From Dactylis glomerata (taxonomy: Eukaryota > Streptophyta > Magnoliopsida > Poales > Poaceae): DNA of 64,000 nucleotides. The number at the start of each line of letters is the position of its first letter. The stretch's first letter is position 1. The notes beneath the pieces are model-generated. The model worked only from the letters and a program-made list of their open reading frames with translations, searched no databases and was not told the DNA's origin. This document shows, piece by piece, positions 43,641 to 55,148 of this stretch. A program made the translations under genes and the position numbers. The stretch covers positions 1,211,567 to 1,275,566 of the forward strand of contig QXEO01000334.1 of assembly GCA_007115705.1 (NCBI GenBank), read 5' to 3'.

Positions 43641-44292
43641 GTACCACCGGCTCATGCCAACTCGGCCATTCTTCGGGGTAACCGAAGGGTCTACAATGCC
43701 AATTGCGCAGGTAAGCCTGCCCGTCACCTTCGGCACCCGGGACAACTACAGGACGGAAAGCCTTGACTTCGACGTCGCCTACATCGCCCTGCCGTACAAT
43801 GCCATCCTCGGCTACCCAGCCCTGGCAAGGTTTATGGCAGCGACGCACCATGGCTTCAACGTCCTCAAGATTCCGGGCGCCAACGGCACGATCACCGTGC
43901 GCTGCAATGAGAAGGACGCTCTCCGATCAGTGGAGCATGTTTACCGTGAGGCCGCCACCATGTTCCCCGCCGACGAAGATCTACTGGAACACTCCGGCGA
44001 CCTCACGAGGAAGAAGCAGCTCGTATCCCAAGAACGGGCTGTAGCAAAGAAGGCCTCTCTCGAGCCCCATCCGCTGGGTTCGACAGGGAAGAAATTTGCC
44101 GCCTCGGCATCGCCTACTCCAAGCGAGGACCTGGTCCATCCGATCATGGGCATGAGCATTGGGGAAGCTGCGATACCCTCAGGCAGGAGGCCCCAGTTCA
44201 CCCAAGAGCGCTCCGCAACCAAGAAGGTCCCGCCTCAGGCTGGGGGCTACGACAACTTAGTCACCATCGTGGCAGGGCTTTCCCCCAAATAG
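43641..44292 (+). pseudogene. Protease C-terminal part of element B
   Basis: Resumes B's frame after element A, in the middle of a Pro codon, with VSLPVTFGTRDNYRTESLDF and AILGYPALARFMAATHH as in B'. The frame is open to UAG 44290-44292, inside CCAAATAGGAAAGCG. No other lesion is visible in this segment. Confidence 0.9.
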
Positions 44293-44770
44293 GAAAGCGC
44301 GCTCATCACCTTCCTGCGGGCAAACTCTGACATGTTCGCTTGGACTCCGTCAGATATGCCCGGCGTTCCCAGGGAGGTGATTGAGCACCACTTAGCCGTG
44401 TGCCCTCAGGCACACCCCGTGAAGCAGAAGACTAGGAAGCAAGCGCAAGAGAAGCAGGACTTCATTGTCAAGGAGATAGAGAAGCTGAAGAAGGCCAAGC
44501 TGATACGTGAGGTAGCCCACCCCACCTGGATCGCAAATCCGGTGGTCGTCCCAAAAGCAAATGGCAGTGGGCGCCTCTGCGTGGACTTCACAAGTCTCAA
44601 CAAGGCCTGCCCAAAGGATCCTTATCCGCTCCCAAGGATAGATCAAATCGTCGACTCCACCGCCGGCTATGACCTCCTTTGCTTCTTGGATGCTTTCTCC
44701 GGCTATCATCAGATCAAGATGGCAAAGGAGGATGAGGAGAGAACCGCCTTCATCACGCCTTGTGGTGTGT
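44293..44770 (+). pseudogene. Reverse transcriptase N-terminal part of element B
   Basis: In phase after the UAG: MFAWTPSDMPGVPREVIEHH, then LCVDFTSLNKACPKDPYP and FLDAFSGYHQIKMAKEDEE. It breaks off inside the codon for the Tyr that begins the CYVCMPF block, where the 3.5-kb unit is inserted. B' carries TAG at two places where this copy has CAG. Confidence 0.92.
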
Positions 44771-47700
44771 TGTGACGACCTCAAATTTGTACCCGTTATG
44801 TATTCCACCGCAATCCCAGAACCGTTGTTGCGATATACATAACGTAGTTGGTACTTAGTTCCATAGACATTACAATACGAAGGTTCAAATACAATGGTCA
44901 TATAGACCAAGTCATATTACAACACAATATAGCAGCGGAAATAACGTCTTCGGCCCATGCCTTCTCCCTACAGGCAAATGGCGACTCACGGAGACGAGCT
45001 TAGTTCTGGTACTCTTCTTCATACCCTTCTTCCTGGTATTCCTCCCCATAGTCTGGCCAAGTTGATAGCCAGGGACACAGCCATGAGTACATTGGATGCA
45101 CTCGCAAACCATCTTATAATTGAAATGATGAAGTATATATGCAAGGTTTGGTATAGTGGACTAAGCACTAAGTTGGTTTGCAAAAGCTAGTTTTATTTCC
45201 CAAGAATGCTCATTGGTAGAAAAGAGGTTTAGTTCTCTAAGTTCATTCTAAGGAGGAACTTCAAGTGTGGCAAGATCATGGTCAAGTCAAGTCAATTCAA
45301 ATTCATGTCATTCACCAAGTTCACCCTTGTTATTTTTATTCTTGACAAAAGCCAGGTAGAGTTTGCCAACCGTCCATGACCGAGGACTCGGCTATTCGAA
45401 TAGTTTGAAAACCTCTGCAGAGGGGTACACTTTACCCACAAGATTCGATACAACTGCCGGGAGAAATCCACGGTTCGCCATACACAAAGGTATGCGGGTT
45501 TCAGATAATCAAACAAAACCTTTCACTTGCTCATCCTAGTATAGGATCCTTCCCTAGAGCCCGGGATACGGAATTCCCGCTCCGGCGCCTCTAGTTCTGC
45601 CCATCCCGGGTACCGGGTTAGTGGAAACCACTTGGTCAAGAAGTATCCGCCCGTGGAGTCCTTCCATGAAGATTTGATGCAAGACCTCCCATACTAAGAT
45701 AAACAAGCTACGGATTAAGCCCCTTCCCATATAGGGGTAATGTGGTTGTACGTTATAATTGGCACCCATGTACATCACTCGTTGTCAATTGAGAAATACT
45801 TTTCATAGTTCTTAGTCAAGATTATTTTCTTTCATAAAGCCATCATGTAGGAGCAATCTCCCATTTCAAGTTTCAAGTTCAAGTCACCACCTTTCAAATG
45901 GGGTTCCTCCAGAGATAGCCTCAACTTTTATTAGCGACTAAGCAACTACATTGAGTGATAGTACTACTAACTAGGGTTGGATAAACTCAGCTTGATGCCC
46001 TTGATAATCAAGACATCAATATACTTCTATCATTCTACTCTAGCAATTCAATCATGCAATTTACTTAAAACAAGTAGAATGCAATAGTAAAACTAGGCAT
46101 TGGGAGTATGATTCAAAAGATGGCTTGCCTTGGTTGGCAAAGTGTCCGGGGTATTCTTCTTCTTCTTGATAATAATAATCCCCTCCAATATCCTCCTCGG
46201 CAACACTAGCGTCTAATAACGAATAAACACAAAACACACAATCACTACACAAGGCTTAACCACACACCAAGCACACATCTTTGTTTGTTAACAATAGCAT
46301 TCATGTTGCATTTTATGGTGTTGGATGGTAAGTTTTTCTTCTAAGTTTTCTTCAATTGTGCAAGTTAAATTCTCTACTAAGTGTCATATGTTGTTTACTT
46401 TCTAAGTATGGGTATTGGTTTAGGAGTAATAATGCTAGTTCAAGTGAGAAGGGATTAACTAAGTGAATTGGTAGTAGGGCAATTTAATTCTAAGTGTGCA
46501 ATAGGAATCTATCATTTTATGCTACAAGATAGGATTAGGTTAGGGTCTAAGTGGTCACACTAACAAGGTTTTAGTTAGTTAGGGTTGACTAAACAGTAAG
46601 GAATGTCATTGGTGAGTTCACAAATTTAATTTCATGATTTATGGAGGTTTAAATAATTTTCTAGAAATCTTTCATGATTAAACAAGCTATGGTCACACTA
46701 TTCATACCTAATTAAATTCCTAACTTATTTTGGATTCTAACCAGTTCTATTGGGTAGAGTATTTCACAAGCTTTCCAACGACATCTTATTTGCTAAATTT
46801 GAACCTATGAAACTCCGGGAAAATTAAATATACGAAAGCATCTGAATAGGTTTTTCAAGAATCGGAAAAAATCGATTTAGCCCTTTTTTTTCTAACTCGG
46901 GCCGGACACACAGCTGAACTGGGCCGGCCCGTTCGGCTGCAGCTGGGCGGTTGTAGAAAAAAAAAAGCTGACAACAGGCCCCGCTGGTCAGGTTTAGTGA
47001 ATCGAATCGGTACGTGGCTTTCTTCCCCAGCTCGACGCGTACACGGCGAGCGCGAGCTACTGGGAAGAGGCGGTGGCTGGGGTGCTCACCGGCGGTGACG
47101 GGGAGCGGCGGCGAGGATGCAGGGCGGATGCGGGGGTCCTCCTCCGCCACCTCCAGCAGGTACAGCTCCGGGGGAAGCTCAGCAACGCCGGGAACGTGCG
47201 GTGGCCTGCGGGGACGTCGAGGTCGGCGAGCTCGACTGAGAGCACGAGAGCGAGGGAAACGTTGTCTAGGGAGGTGCTGGGGATGGTGTGGTTCTTTTCA
47301 GGGAAGAAGGGCGCCCTTTTATAGGCGGGAGAGGGAGCACCGGCGAGGTCCAGAGGCGGCCAGTACACCATGTGTGTCGGCCGTGGGAGGGGCAAGGCTT
47401 GGTTCGGGCGTGGGCGGCGGGCTGCTGCGTGCTGTAGGAGCATCCTGGCGCGATGGGAGGGGCTGAGATGGTCTGGTTCAGAGGGGGGCATGGTAGGGGT
47501 CCGGTGTGCTCTTCTTCCATGCCATCCATGTCTCACGGCCGGTGCCTGTGCAGGGGAGACAAGGAATCGACCCAGGAGATCCCAGAGCACTGCTTGGAGG
47601 TCAGAGACTAGGGCTAGGGCTGCCCAACACTGTGGCAAACAGTTGATGCGATTTTGCTAGATTTCTGCCCACCAAGTGTTTGTTGAAATGCCCGCATGAA

Positions 47701-48271
47701 ATAAAAATTTGAATTTTTGAAAATTTCCAATTGGGTTGGTCATTATATTGGATAGGGACTCTAAAACAATTTTTGTTAGGTCAAGAGGTGGTGTTTTGCT
47801 CTAGGGCTATTTTGAATTTGGTGTTGTCATATGATTCAGATTCAAACTTTGGTTGAAGTTTGAGTGATGCTCTGGTTTGAATTTTGAGTAGATTCTTGTT
47901 GGTTGAGTTAGTCCATAACTTGGTTAAGCTCAACTAACAAGCCAAACATGAAGGTGAGCTGTAGATTTCTTAATCTAAGGGCTCAAAGTGGTGTAGTCAA
48001 ACAGATTTCCTAGATCACAATTTCCTTCTCTTTTTCTTTATGATTTTTATTTCTGGTTTCTTTGGTCCCTATAATTCTTCTCAATTGTTTCTGTTGGTTC
48101 ACTTGGAATTAACTAACCAATGCACAATCAAAAATAACACACATGAAATCATAGAATACATATAATAGAAAATACATGTATGCACAAAATAATGAGTAAA
48201 AAGTTTTATTTGGGTCCAAAATTTGGTACTTTATTTAATAAGAAGTGGATTACAATTTCTGAGTTGTTACA
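44771..48271 (-). mobile_element. 3.5-kb solo-LTR-like insertion (element D)
   Basis: 3501 bases starting TGTGACGACCTC and ending GAGTTGTTACA, with TGTGT on both sides (44766-44770 and 48272-48276). I find no internal terminal repeat pair, primer site or retroelement protein, so a solo LTR of a large-LTR family is the simplest reading. On the minus strand a TATA box CTATAAAAGG (about 47315-47324) is followed by GC-rich transcribed-looking sequence, giving the orientation. The ends are imperfect inverted repeats (TGTGACGAC / TGTAACAAC), as LTRs often have. GC-rich frames at 47014-47660 look like chance frames. Confidence 0.75.
47315..47324 (-). promoter_or_regulatory. TATA box inside element D
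   Basis: The minus strand reads CCTATAAAAG, followed downstream by a GC-rich stretch, the usual layout of a grass LTR promoter. Confidence 0.5.
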
Positions 48272-48276
48272 TGTGT

Positions 48277-51230
48277 ACTGCTATGTCTGCATGCCCTTCA
48301 GTCTGAAGAACGCAGGAGCCACCTTCCAAAGGCTCATGCGTAAGGCCTTGGGGGCTCAGATGGGAAGGAACGCAGAGGCCTACGTCGATGACATCGTTGT
48401 CAAAACTCGCGAGAGTCGCACCTTCATTGAGGATCTGGAGGAAACATTCGTCAACCTGAGAAAGGTAAACATCAAGCTCAACCCCGCCAAGTGCGCCTTC
48501 GGCGTACCATCGGGAAAACTGTTGGGATTCCTCGTGTCCCATCGCGGGATAGAGGCGAACCCTGACAAGGTCAAGGCCATCGAAGAAATGCGTCCACCAC
48601 GCAATCTCAAGGAGATGCAACGCCTCGCGGGGTGCATGGCAGCCCTGGGGCGCTTCATCGCGAGGAGTGGGGAGAAAGCCTTGCCCTTCTTCAAGCTCAT
48701 GAAGCGCGCTGGGAAGTTCGAGTGGACTCCGGAAGCCGACAAGGCCTTCGCCGAGTTGAAAAGGTACCTCACGAGCCCACCGATCATGGTTGCCCCAATC
48801 ACTCGCGAGCCCTTGTTACTCTACATCGTGGCAACTCCAAGGACTGCAAGTGCCATCCTCGTCGCGGAGCGAGACGCCAAGGTGATCACCAAAGAGGAGA
48901 TCAACTCTCCAAGCTCGGGGGCTCCTCGCGAGGAAGAGGCCGCTCCATCTCCCGACCCTCGAGAGGAACCGCCCGCGGCACCTTCGCCGACCGAGCCGCT
49001 CTCTCAGAGCAACGCTCAAAAGCCTCCCGAGGAGAAGCCTTACGAGGGTGTCGTCAAGGTGCAAAAGCCTGTATACTTCATCAGCACGGTACTGCGCGAC
49101 GTGCGGGAATGCTACACCATGCAGCAAAAGCTGCTCTACACCCTGCTCGTCGCTTCGCGGAAGCTGCGCCACTACTTCCAGGGTCACCCGATCGAGGTGG
49201 TAACCGATCGTCCCCTAGAGACCATCCTACGCAATCCCAACGTCACCGGGCGGGTGGCAGAATGGGCCGTGGAGCTTCAACCCTTCGAGATCTCCTTCGA
49301 AACTACAAAGGTAATCAAGAGCAAGGCTTTGGCCGAGTTCACTGTGGAGTGGACCGATCCGTTCACCGACGAGCCTCCAGAGGTGGAGTCAACTCTCCCA
49401 GGAGAGGAAGCCCCAGGCCTCTGGGTCATGCACTTCGACGGTGCCTTCAACCTTCCCGGCGCGGGAGCTGGTGCTGTCCTAACCTCTCCCTCTGGAGACA
49501 AGCTCTTCTATGCCGTGCAGCTCTGCTTCAAGCCTGAGAACAAGGTCTCCAACAACATCGCGGAATACGAAGGACTACTCACCGGCTTAAGGGCGGCGAA
49601 CGCTTTCGGCATCAAGCGCCTCATCGTCAAGGGAGATTCACAGCTGGTTGTGAACTTCTCGAACAAGAGCTACACTCCAAAGGATGAGCACATGGCGGCC
49701 TATCTCGAGAAGAATCTAAAGATGGAAAAACGCTTCCAAGGCTTGGAGCTGAAGCACATCCCGAGAGGAGAAAATGTGGAAGCCGACGAGATCGCCAAGC
49801 GCGCCTCTCACCGCCTGGCGCAACCCGCTGGCATCTTTGAGGAGCGTCTCTTCAAGCCGTCCGCTTCTCCACCGCCATCTGGATCCGACCCTCCAATTGC
49901 CCTGCCGCCGCCGGAGCAGGGGGCTCCAGACTGCGGGCCTCCTTCGGGTGACCGCGTCCTTCTGGCATTGGCACGGCAGGAGGGAGTGGATTGGATTCTA
50001 GAGCTCAAGGCCTTCCTCACCAGCAGCAGGCTTCCCGGGGATGAAGAGGAGGCCGAAAGGATCGTATGCTAAGCTTCGGGCTACTGCGTCAAGGATGGTG
50101 ACTTGTACCGGCATCGCTCAAACGGCGTCGCTCTGAAGTGCATATCTACTCACCAAGGCCAAGAGCTTCTCAGGGACATCCACGCCGGCGAGTGTGGCCA
50201 TCATGCTTCTGCGGCAACTCTAGCCGCGAAGGCATATCGAAGCGGCTTCTACTGGCCCTCAGCGCTGGGTGATGCAGCGGAAATGGTCAAGAGATGCGAG
50301 GCGTGCCAGTTCCATGCCAAGCAGATCCACCAGCCGGCACAAGAGCTGCGAACCATCCCACTCACTTGGCCCTTTGCGGTTTGGGGGCTGGACATCCTTG
50401 GTCCATTCCCCAGAGCGCAAGGGGGCTACCGCTACCTCTACGTCGCCATCGACAAATTCACCAAGTGGGTGGAGGTGGAACCGGTGTGCACAATCCCGGC
50501 CAGGTCCGCAGTCAAGTTCATCCGTGGGCTGGTCTGTCATTTTGGTGTGCCTAACCGCATAATCACCGACAACGGCAGTCAGTTCACCAGCGGACTGTTC
50601 CGGGAGTACTGTGCATCGGTCGGCATCAAGATCTGCTTCGCCTCTGTCGCTTACCCCTGGAGCAATGGCCAAGCCGAGCGTGCTAACGCCGAGGTCCTCA
50701 AGGGGCTCAAGACGAAAAGCTTCAACACCAAGCTCGAAGCCTGCGGCAAAAAATGGTTAGAAAACCTCCAATCCATCTTGTGGTCCATCAGGACTACCGC
50801 CACCAAACCCACTGGAGAGACCCCTTTCTTCCTGGTCTATGGGGCGGAGGCTGTTCTTCCCACCGACGTCAAGTTCGGATCGCCAAGAGTGCTCGCCTTC
50901 GACGAAATTCGCCAAGAGGACCTCATCGAGGATCGTCTCCTCCTGCTCGAAGAAGCTCGGTGCCAAGCCGTGCTCCGCACCACGAGGTACCAGCAAGGAC
51001 TACGCCACTACCATAGCCGCCATGTTTGAGCAAGGACTCTGGAGGTCGGCGACCTGGTGCTAAGGAGAATACTCTCTCGCGAGGGCCTGCACAAGCTATC
51101 TCCAATGTGGGAAGGACCCTTCAAGGTGACGCACATCGCCAGACCAGGTTCGGCGCGGCTGGAAACCGCAGAAGGTGTGCCAGTGGGGAATCCGTGGAAC
51201 ATAGGGCATCTACGAAAGTTCTACCCTTAG
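48277..51230 (+). pseudogene. RT C-terminus, dual RNase H and integrase of element B
   Basis: Resumes exactly in phase after element D. It contains CYVCMPFSLKNAGATFQRLM, the active site YVDDIVVK, the RT-linked RNase H, and the archaeal-type RNase H (MHFDGAFNLPGAGAGAVL; NNIAEYEGLLTGL; KGDSQLVVNF). TAA 50070-50072 precedes integrase. Integrase has an HHCC finger (ECGHHASAATLAAKAY; CEACQFH) and a DDE core (GLDILGPF, ITDNGSQF, NGQAERAN). TGA 51027-51029 follows RHYHSRHV, after which the C-terminal domain (KLSPMWEGPFKVTHI) continues to TAG 51228-51230. Both stops fit C-to-T changes. Otherwise the catalytic residues are intact. Confidence 0.93.
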
Positions 51231-52381
51231 GTTCCTCACGAGGAGAAAAAGACCGTTTTCACGGCACTTGTATCAGATCAAACTGCTCTCAAGCACTGAT
51301 ATTAAGTTAAAGCGCAATATAGCGCCTCTGCTTCGGCATGACATCAAAATGGAATGAAGTCCATTTATTTTTTGTTGTACTCCACGCGGAAGGGGGCTAG
51401 GCATGGTGTCTATGCTGGGGCCTTCGCCCGGAAAACAGTGAGCCCGAAAAACCCGAAGGGAATGAGCTCTGGTCGGGGGCGACGGCCCTGTTATCGATCA
51501 CCTCTAAATACCCATGGTGCTTAGTTCCTCGCGAAGTACATCAGAAAATAAAAAATCTTCGAGTAAAAGTCCAAGGTGTGCCCCAAGGCACCCGCTAAGG
51601 ACCTACCCCTCGTGAGCAACCCTCACGAGGAGGCAAGAATGCGTCGATGCGACAAGCATCCGCAGGAAGATTCCCTCTATCGAGGAAGGCCTAACGTGGC
51701 AGGATTATTGAAGACCAAGGCCGCTCCGATCATCTTGCGAAGGAGACGCAGATCCGGAGGTCCGCGCCAGGCCCTTCACCTTGTGAGCAACCCTTGCGAG
51801 GTGTCGACGGCCTCTGGGCTCTCTTAAGCGTCGACGTTTTCACGTCCGTGAGGGTCCAGCTTCCCTCAACGACGAGGAAGGCCCCGTGAATCACCACGCG
51901 CGGCAATTTGCTCTTAGCTGCAGGCACAGATAGTGCCGCGCTCCTCCACGATGGAGAAGGTCCCTGTGCCGGTCATAGGGGCATCTTATTCGCCTTCTTT
52001 TTTCGTTTGTTTTATCGACTTGTTTTTCCATTTTCGGGGATTTGGGGTTTTTCTTTTCCAGCTCTTTCTTCAACTTCTTATCTCAGGAATCGTCCAATGT
52101 GTCGTCGGCGCCGACCCCATCTCGAGCTCTGAGGCGAAGGGAGGCCTCCCATCGATGTCGACAGCTCATCAGGGCTCTCGAGCATGCGAATGACCAGGAC
52201 TATGAAGAGCAATAAGAAGCGAAATGCAGGACAGCTAAAAAGCGGACTTCATTAATATAATCCCATCCCAGGGAGGAGCAAAGGCACGGCGGGGCATACC
52301 CCGCCGGCAAGGACTACATGACAAAAGAAGGGAGGAGACTAGCTCCCCTCCCTAGAAGACCACCGCGTCTGGGCCTCCTCT
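51231..52381 (+). other. Region between pol and the antisense ORF in element B
   Basis: About 1.15 kb, the counterpart of 40077-41438 in A. It contains CTCGCGAGG-like words, GGGGGCTAGG and TCGGGGGCGAC tracts, and no recognisable gene on either strand. Confidence 0.65.
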
Positions 52382-53111
52382 TCACTGCGCCGCGGGCTGG
52401 GGGTAGGTGCGGCAGACGCCACCGGTGGAGAAGATCTGCACCGAGGCCTCCAGCGTCCCCAGCTTGAAGCGGAAGACGAGGTGGTCATCAACGCGGAGGC
52501 GATGGCCGAGGGCGAAGGCCCTCCAGCGGCCGGAGAGGACGGCATTGCCGCCCACCCCGAGAAGGATGTCCACAGGCCAGAGGAGATCTGGCCTGCTCTG
52601 CTCCCCCAGGGCGATCTCCCCGGCGGCCACGCCGGGGGCGTAAATCACCCTCCGCACGGCATCGGGCAGCCGGAGGGAGTTGAAACCCGGGGCGTCGACG
52701 ACGACGAGGAGGTCCAAGAAGCGGGACCCCGGGCCGGTGAGGGGTCCCAGCATCGCCGCCGCCAGGTGGCGCATAGTGGCAACCACTCCATTCGCCGGCG
52801 GGGCCGGAGGATCTGCAGCAGGGGGAGGGGGGCCCAGGGCGGCCTCCACCTCCCGGAGGACCCGGTCGATGCTCCCGGAGGACCCGGTCGACGCTCCCCG
52901 AGGCGGGACCCCGGAGGGTCAGGGCTCTGGAGGTCCCCGAGGCGGCGCGGCTCGCCTCATCCTGCCTCGGCATGCCGATGCGGAGGAGGCCGCCGGCGCC
53001 GGGCGTCCATCGGGCCAGGATCTTCACCTTGATCCCGCTGCCCGGGGGGCGTCCACGGCGCTTTCCCCCGGAGCTTGGACCAGCGACAGCGGCGAAGGCG
53101 GAGGGGTCCAT
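52382..53111 (-). pseudogene. Antisense AT-hook and B3-like ORF of element B, frameshifted
   Basis: It starts at ATG 53111 (MDPSAFAAVAGPSSGG) and has a clear AT-hook at residues 16-25 (GKRRGRPPGS). A 22-bp tandem duplication at 52855-52898 shifts the frame by one base. The downstream frame (52849-52382) carries a B3-like end: LRLPDAVRRVI, then SGRWRAFALGHRLRVDDHL with VFRFK, then SVQIFSTGGVCRTYP. It is opposite to the element and sits just before the 3' LTR, as in A. Without the duplication it would have been one protein of about 235 residues, so the lesion looks recent. A DNA-binding nuclear role is inferred from the domains. Confidence 0.72.
52855..52898 (+). repeat. 22-bp tandem duplication causing the frameshift
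   Basis: Two adjacent copies of GGAGGACCCGGTCGATGCTC plus CC differ at one base. Twenty-two is not a multiple of three, which explains the frame change in the antisense ORF. Confidence 0.93.
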
Positions 53112-53183
53112 CAGCTTCAGGGCGCGGAGGAAGAAGTGGCACTGGAGGAAGGAGGTGAAGTGCCAGAGGTCTCGAGGAGGATC

Positions 53184-53191
53184 TATTTAAG
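53184..53191 (-). promoter_or_regulatory. TATA-like box for the antisense ORF in B
   Basis: The minus strand reads CCTTAAATAGATC about 75 bases upstream of the ATG at 53111. Confidence 0.42.
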
Positions 53192-53488
53192 GGGGGCGTC
53201 CGGCGTTGATGCGTCAAATCTCAGCGCGGGAATCAAAGCGTTGACACTGCGCTCCGCAGTGAAGCGACGCGCCATCATGATGGTTTGACGCCTCAGAGAC
53301 TACAGCGTCGCCCGCCGTTTTGCCTCTCCAGCTGCGGCCGCGCCACGCGTCCGCATCCACTGCCTCTTCACATGGTCCTCTAACCGCGCGGTTGACGAAT
53401 GCCGTTGGAGGGCCCAGCAGCTTCGGGGGCCCCCGACCCTTCGCTTCCTCAAGAGGACGCGTTCGCGGGCCGGGCTCCCGGGGGCTAC

Positions 53489-54385
53489 TGTCGGTGTTCT
53501 GGATACCGGGGTATCCCAGTCCACCTGCTCCTGGGCCACATCATCAGCCCATCTCCAGAATCAGCAATCCAAACTACGGAGAAGACCCTCACGAGGAGGC
53601 GCCTCGTGAGGAGAACGACGGAGGAAAACGCTAAGGACCAGAAGACCTCCTCACGAGCCCCCGCTGGTGAGGAGAGAGAGACCAAGTCCACGCCAGCTCA
53701 GCACGTTGGCGTGCAGAGCAAGAAGATGAAGGACGGAAGACTGTGTACCGCCCATGCTACCCCCGACAGGGAGGAGACCAACTTTCGATGTGCCTGCCCA
53801 AAGCGGCACAGTGGTTGTTGGCCACCCCCCTAAAAATAGCGTGGATGGTGCAGGGCGCTAGAGGAGGACGTCAGCCTCCTCCACCCACTCCTGTGGACCG
53901 GCGCCACTACCCTACGGAGACCATGTCTACAGAAGAGTGTAGACTATAGCTGTCCACCCTCCTTGGCCGTGTGTGTGGCAACCCCTTCCCCAAGAAGATA
54001 AGGGGAAGGAGGACCTTGGCGCTATAAAAGGAGGGGAGGCCACCCCTTAGATGGGATCTGATCTTCTGGAGGCTGCTAGCTGGGCATGCAGGTTCTTCAA
54101 CCTCTGGCCAGCTAGAGCTTTGTAACCAAGACCTTGTACTCCTCGCGAGGTGTTGCGTTGCAATACAAGAAGGCAGGAAGTAGGGGTTTTACCTCATCAC
54201 GAGGGCCCTGAACCTGGGTAAAGCTCGGCGTCTCTCTCTGCAGTGCGTAGTGCGTTCGACGACTCGAGGCTTCCGTCACCGTGCTTCGCGGCGATCCGAG
54301 ATCTCACACGTTCAGCCCCCTGCGTTCGAATCTTTGGGTCCGTCGCGTGGTATCCCGTGTTCTTGCGACACGAAATCCATCGACA
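53489..54385 (+). repeat. Inner 3' LTR of element B
   Basis: 897 bases, complete, preceded by the tract GCTCCCGGGGGCTAC. It is followed not by host DNA but by another primer site and the first bases of gag. About 1 percent different by eye from the 5' LTR. Confidence 0.94.
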
Positions 54386-54465
54386 TTTGGCGCGCCAGGT
54401 AGGGGGCTGTGGTGCATTTTCTCCTAGATCTGCTCCGACATGGCCGACGCCAATGCAAGGCTCGA
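54386..54465 (+). repeat. Duplicated primer site and gag start after the inner LTR
   Basis: 80 bases matching 25451-25530: the primer site TGGCGCGCCAGGTAGGGGGC, the leader and the first Gag codons (MADANARLD). They are joined directly to the middle of another LTR. Confidence 0.94.
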
Positions 54466-55148
54466 CATGTTGGCGTGCGGAGCAAGAAGATGAAGGACGG
54501 AAGACTACGTACTGCCCACGCTACCCCCGACAGGGAGGAGACCAACTTTCGCTGTGCCTGCCCAAAGCGGCACAGTGGTTGTTGGCCACCCCCTAAAAAT
54601 AGCGTGGATGGTGCAGGGCGCCAGAGGAGGACGTCAGCCTCCTCCACCCACTCCTGTGGACCGGCGCCACTACCCTACGAAGACCATGTCTACAGAAGAG
54701 TGTAGACTATAGCTGTCTACGCTCCTTGGCCGTGTGTGTGGCAACCCCTTCCCCAAGAAGATAAGGGGAAGGAGGACCTTGGCGCTATAAAAGGAGGGGA
54801 GGCCACCCCTTAGATGGGATCTGATCTTCTGGAGGCTGCTAGCTGGGCACGCAGGTTCTTCAACCTCTGGCCAGCTAGAGCTTTGTAACCAAGACCTTGT
54901 ACTCCTCGCGAGGTGTCATGTTGCAATACAAGAAGGCAGGAAGTAGGGGTTTTACCTCATCACGAGGGCCCTGAACCTGGGTAAAGCTTGGCATCTCTCT
55001 CTGCAGTGTGTAGTGCGTTCGACGACTTGAGGCTTCCGTCACCGTGCTTCGTGGCGATCCGAGATCTCACACGTTCAGCCCCCTGCGTTCGAATCTTTGG
55101 GTCCGTCGCGTGGTACCCCGTGTTCTTGCGACACGAAATCCATCGACA
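54466..55148 (+). repeat. Terminal truncated LTR of element B
   Basis: 683 bases equivalent to 24767-25450, lacking the first 213 bases. It ends at the correct terminus CATCGACA followed by the target duplication GATAC, so it is the original outer end. About 18 differences from the 5' LTR by eye. Confidence 0.93.

Larger units (their letters stand above)
24554..55148 (+). mobile_element. Element B: Tat-like Gypsy retrotransposon with three nested insertions
   Basis: 5' LTR 24554-25450, primer site, gag-protease-RT-RNase H-integrase to 51230, antisense ORF 52382-53111, and three-part LTR material at the 3' end (53489-55148). The flanks GATAC match exactly. Insertions at 26024-32610, 33959-43635 and 44771-48271 have their own 5-bp duplications, and the B frame is continuous across each. 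The body without insertions is about 10.8 kb, usual for Tat elements. Stops at 33657, 50070 and 51027 make it inactive. Confidence 0.94.

Noticed and set aside
47014..47660. Overlapping GC-rich frames on both strands of element D.
   Set aside because: They sit around the LTR promoter and transcription start, have biased composition and no domain. Chance frames are the better reading.
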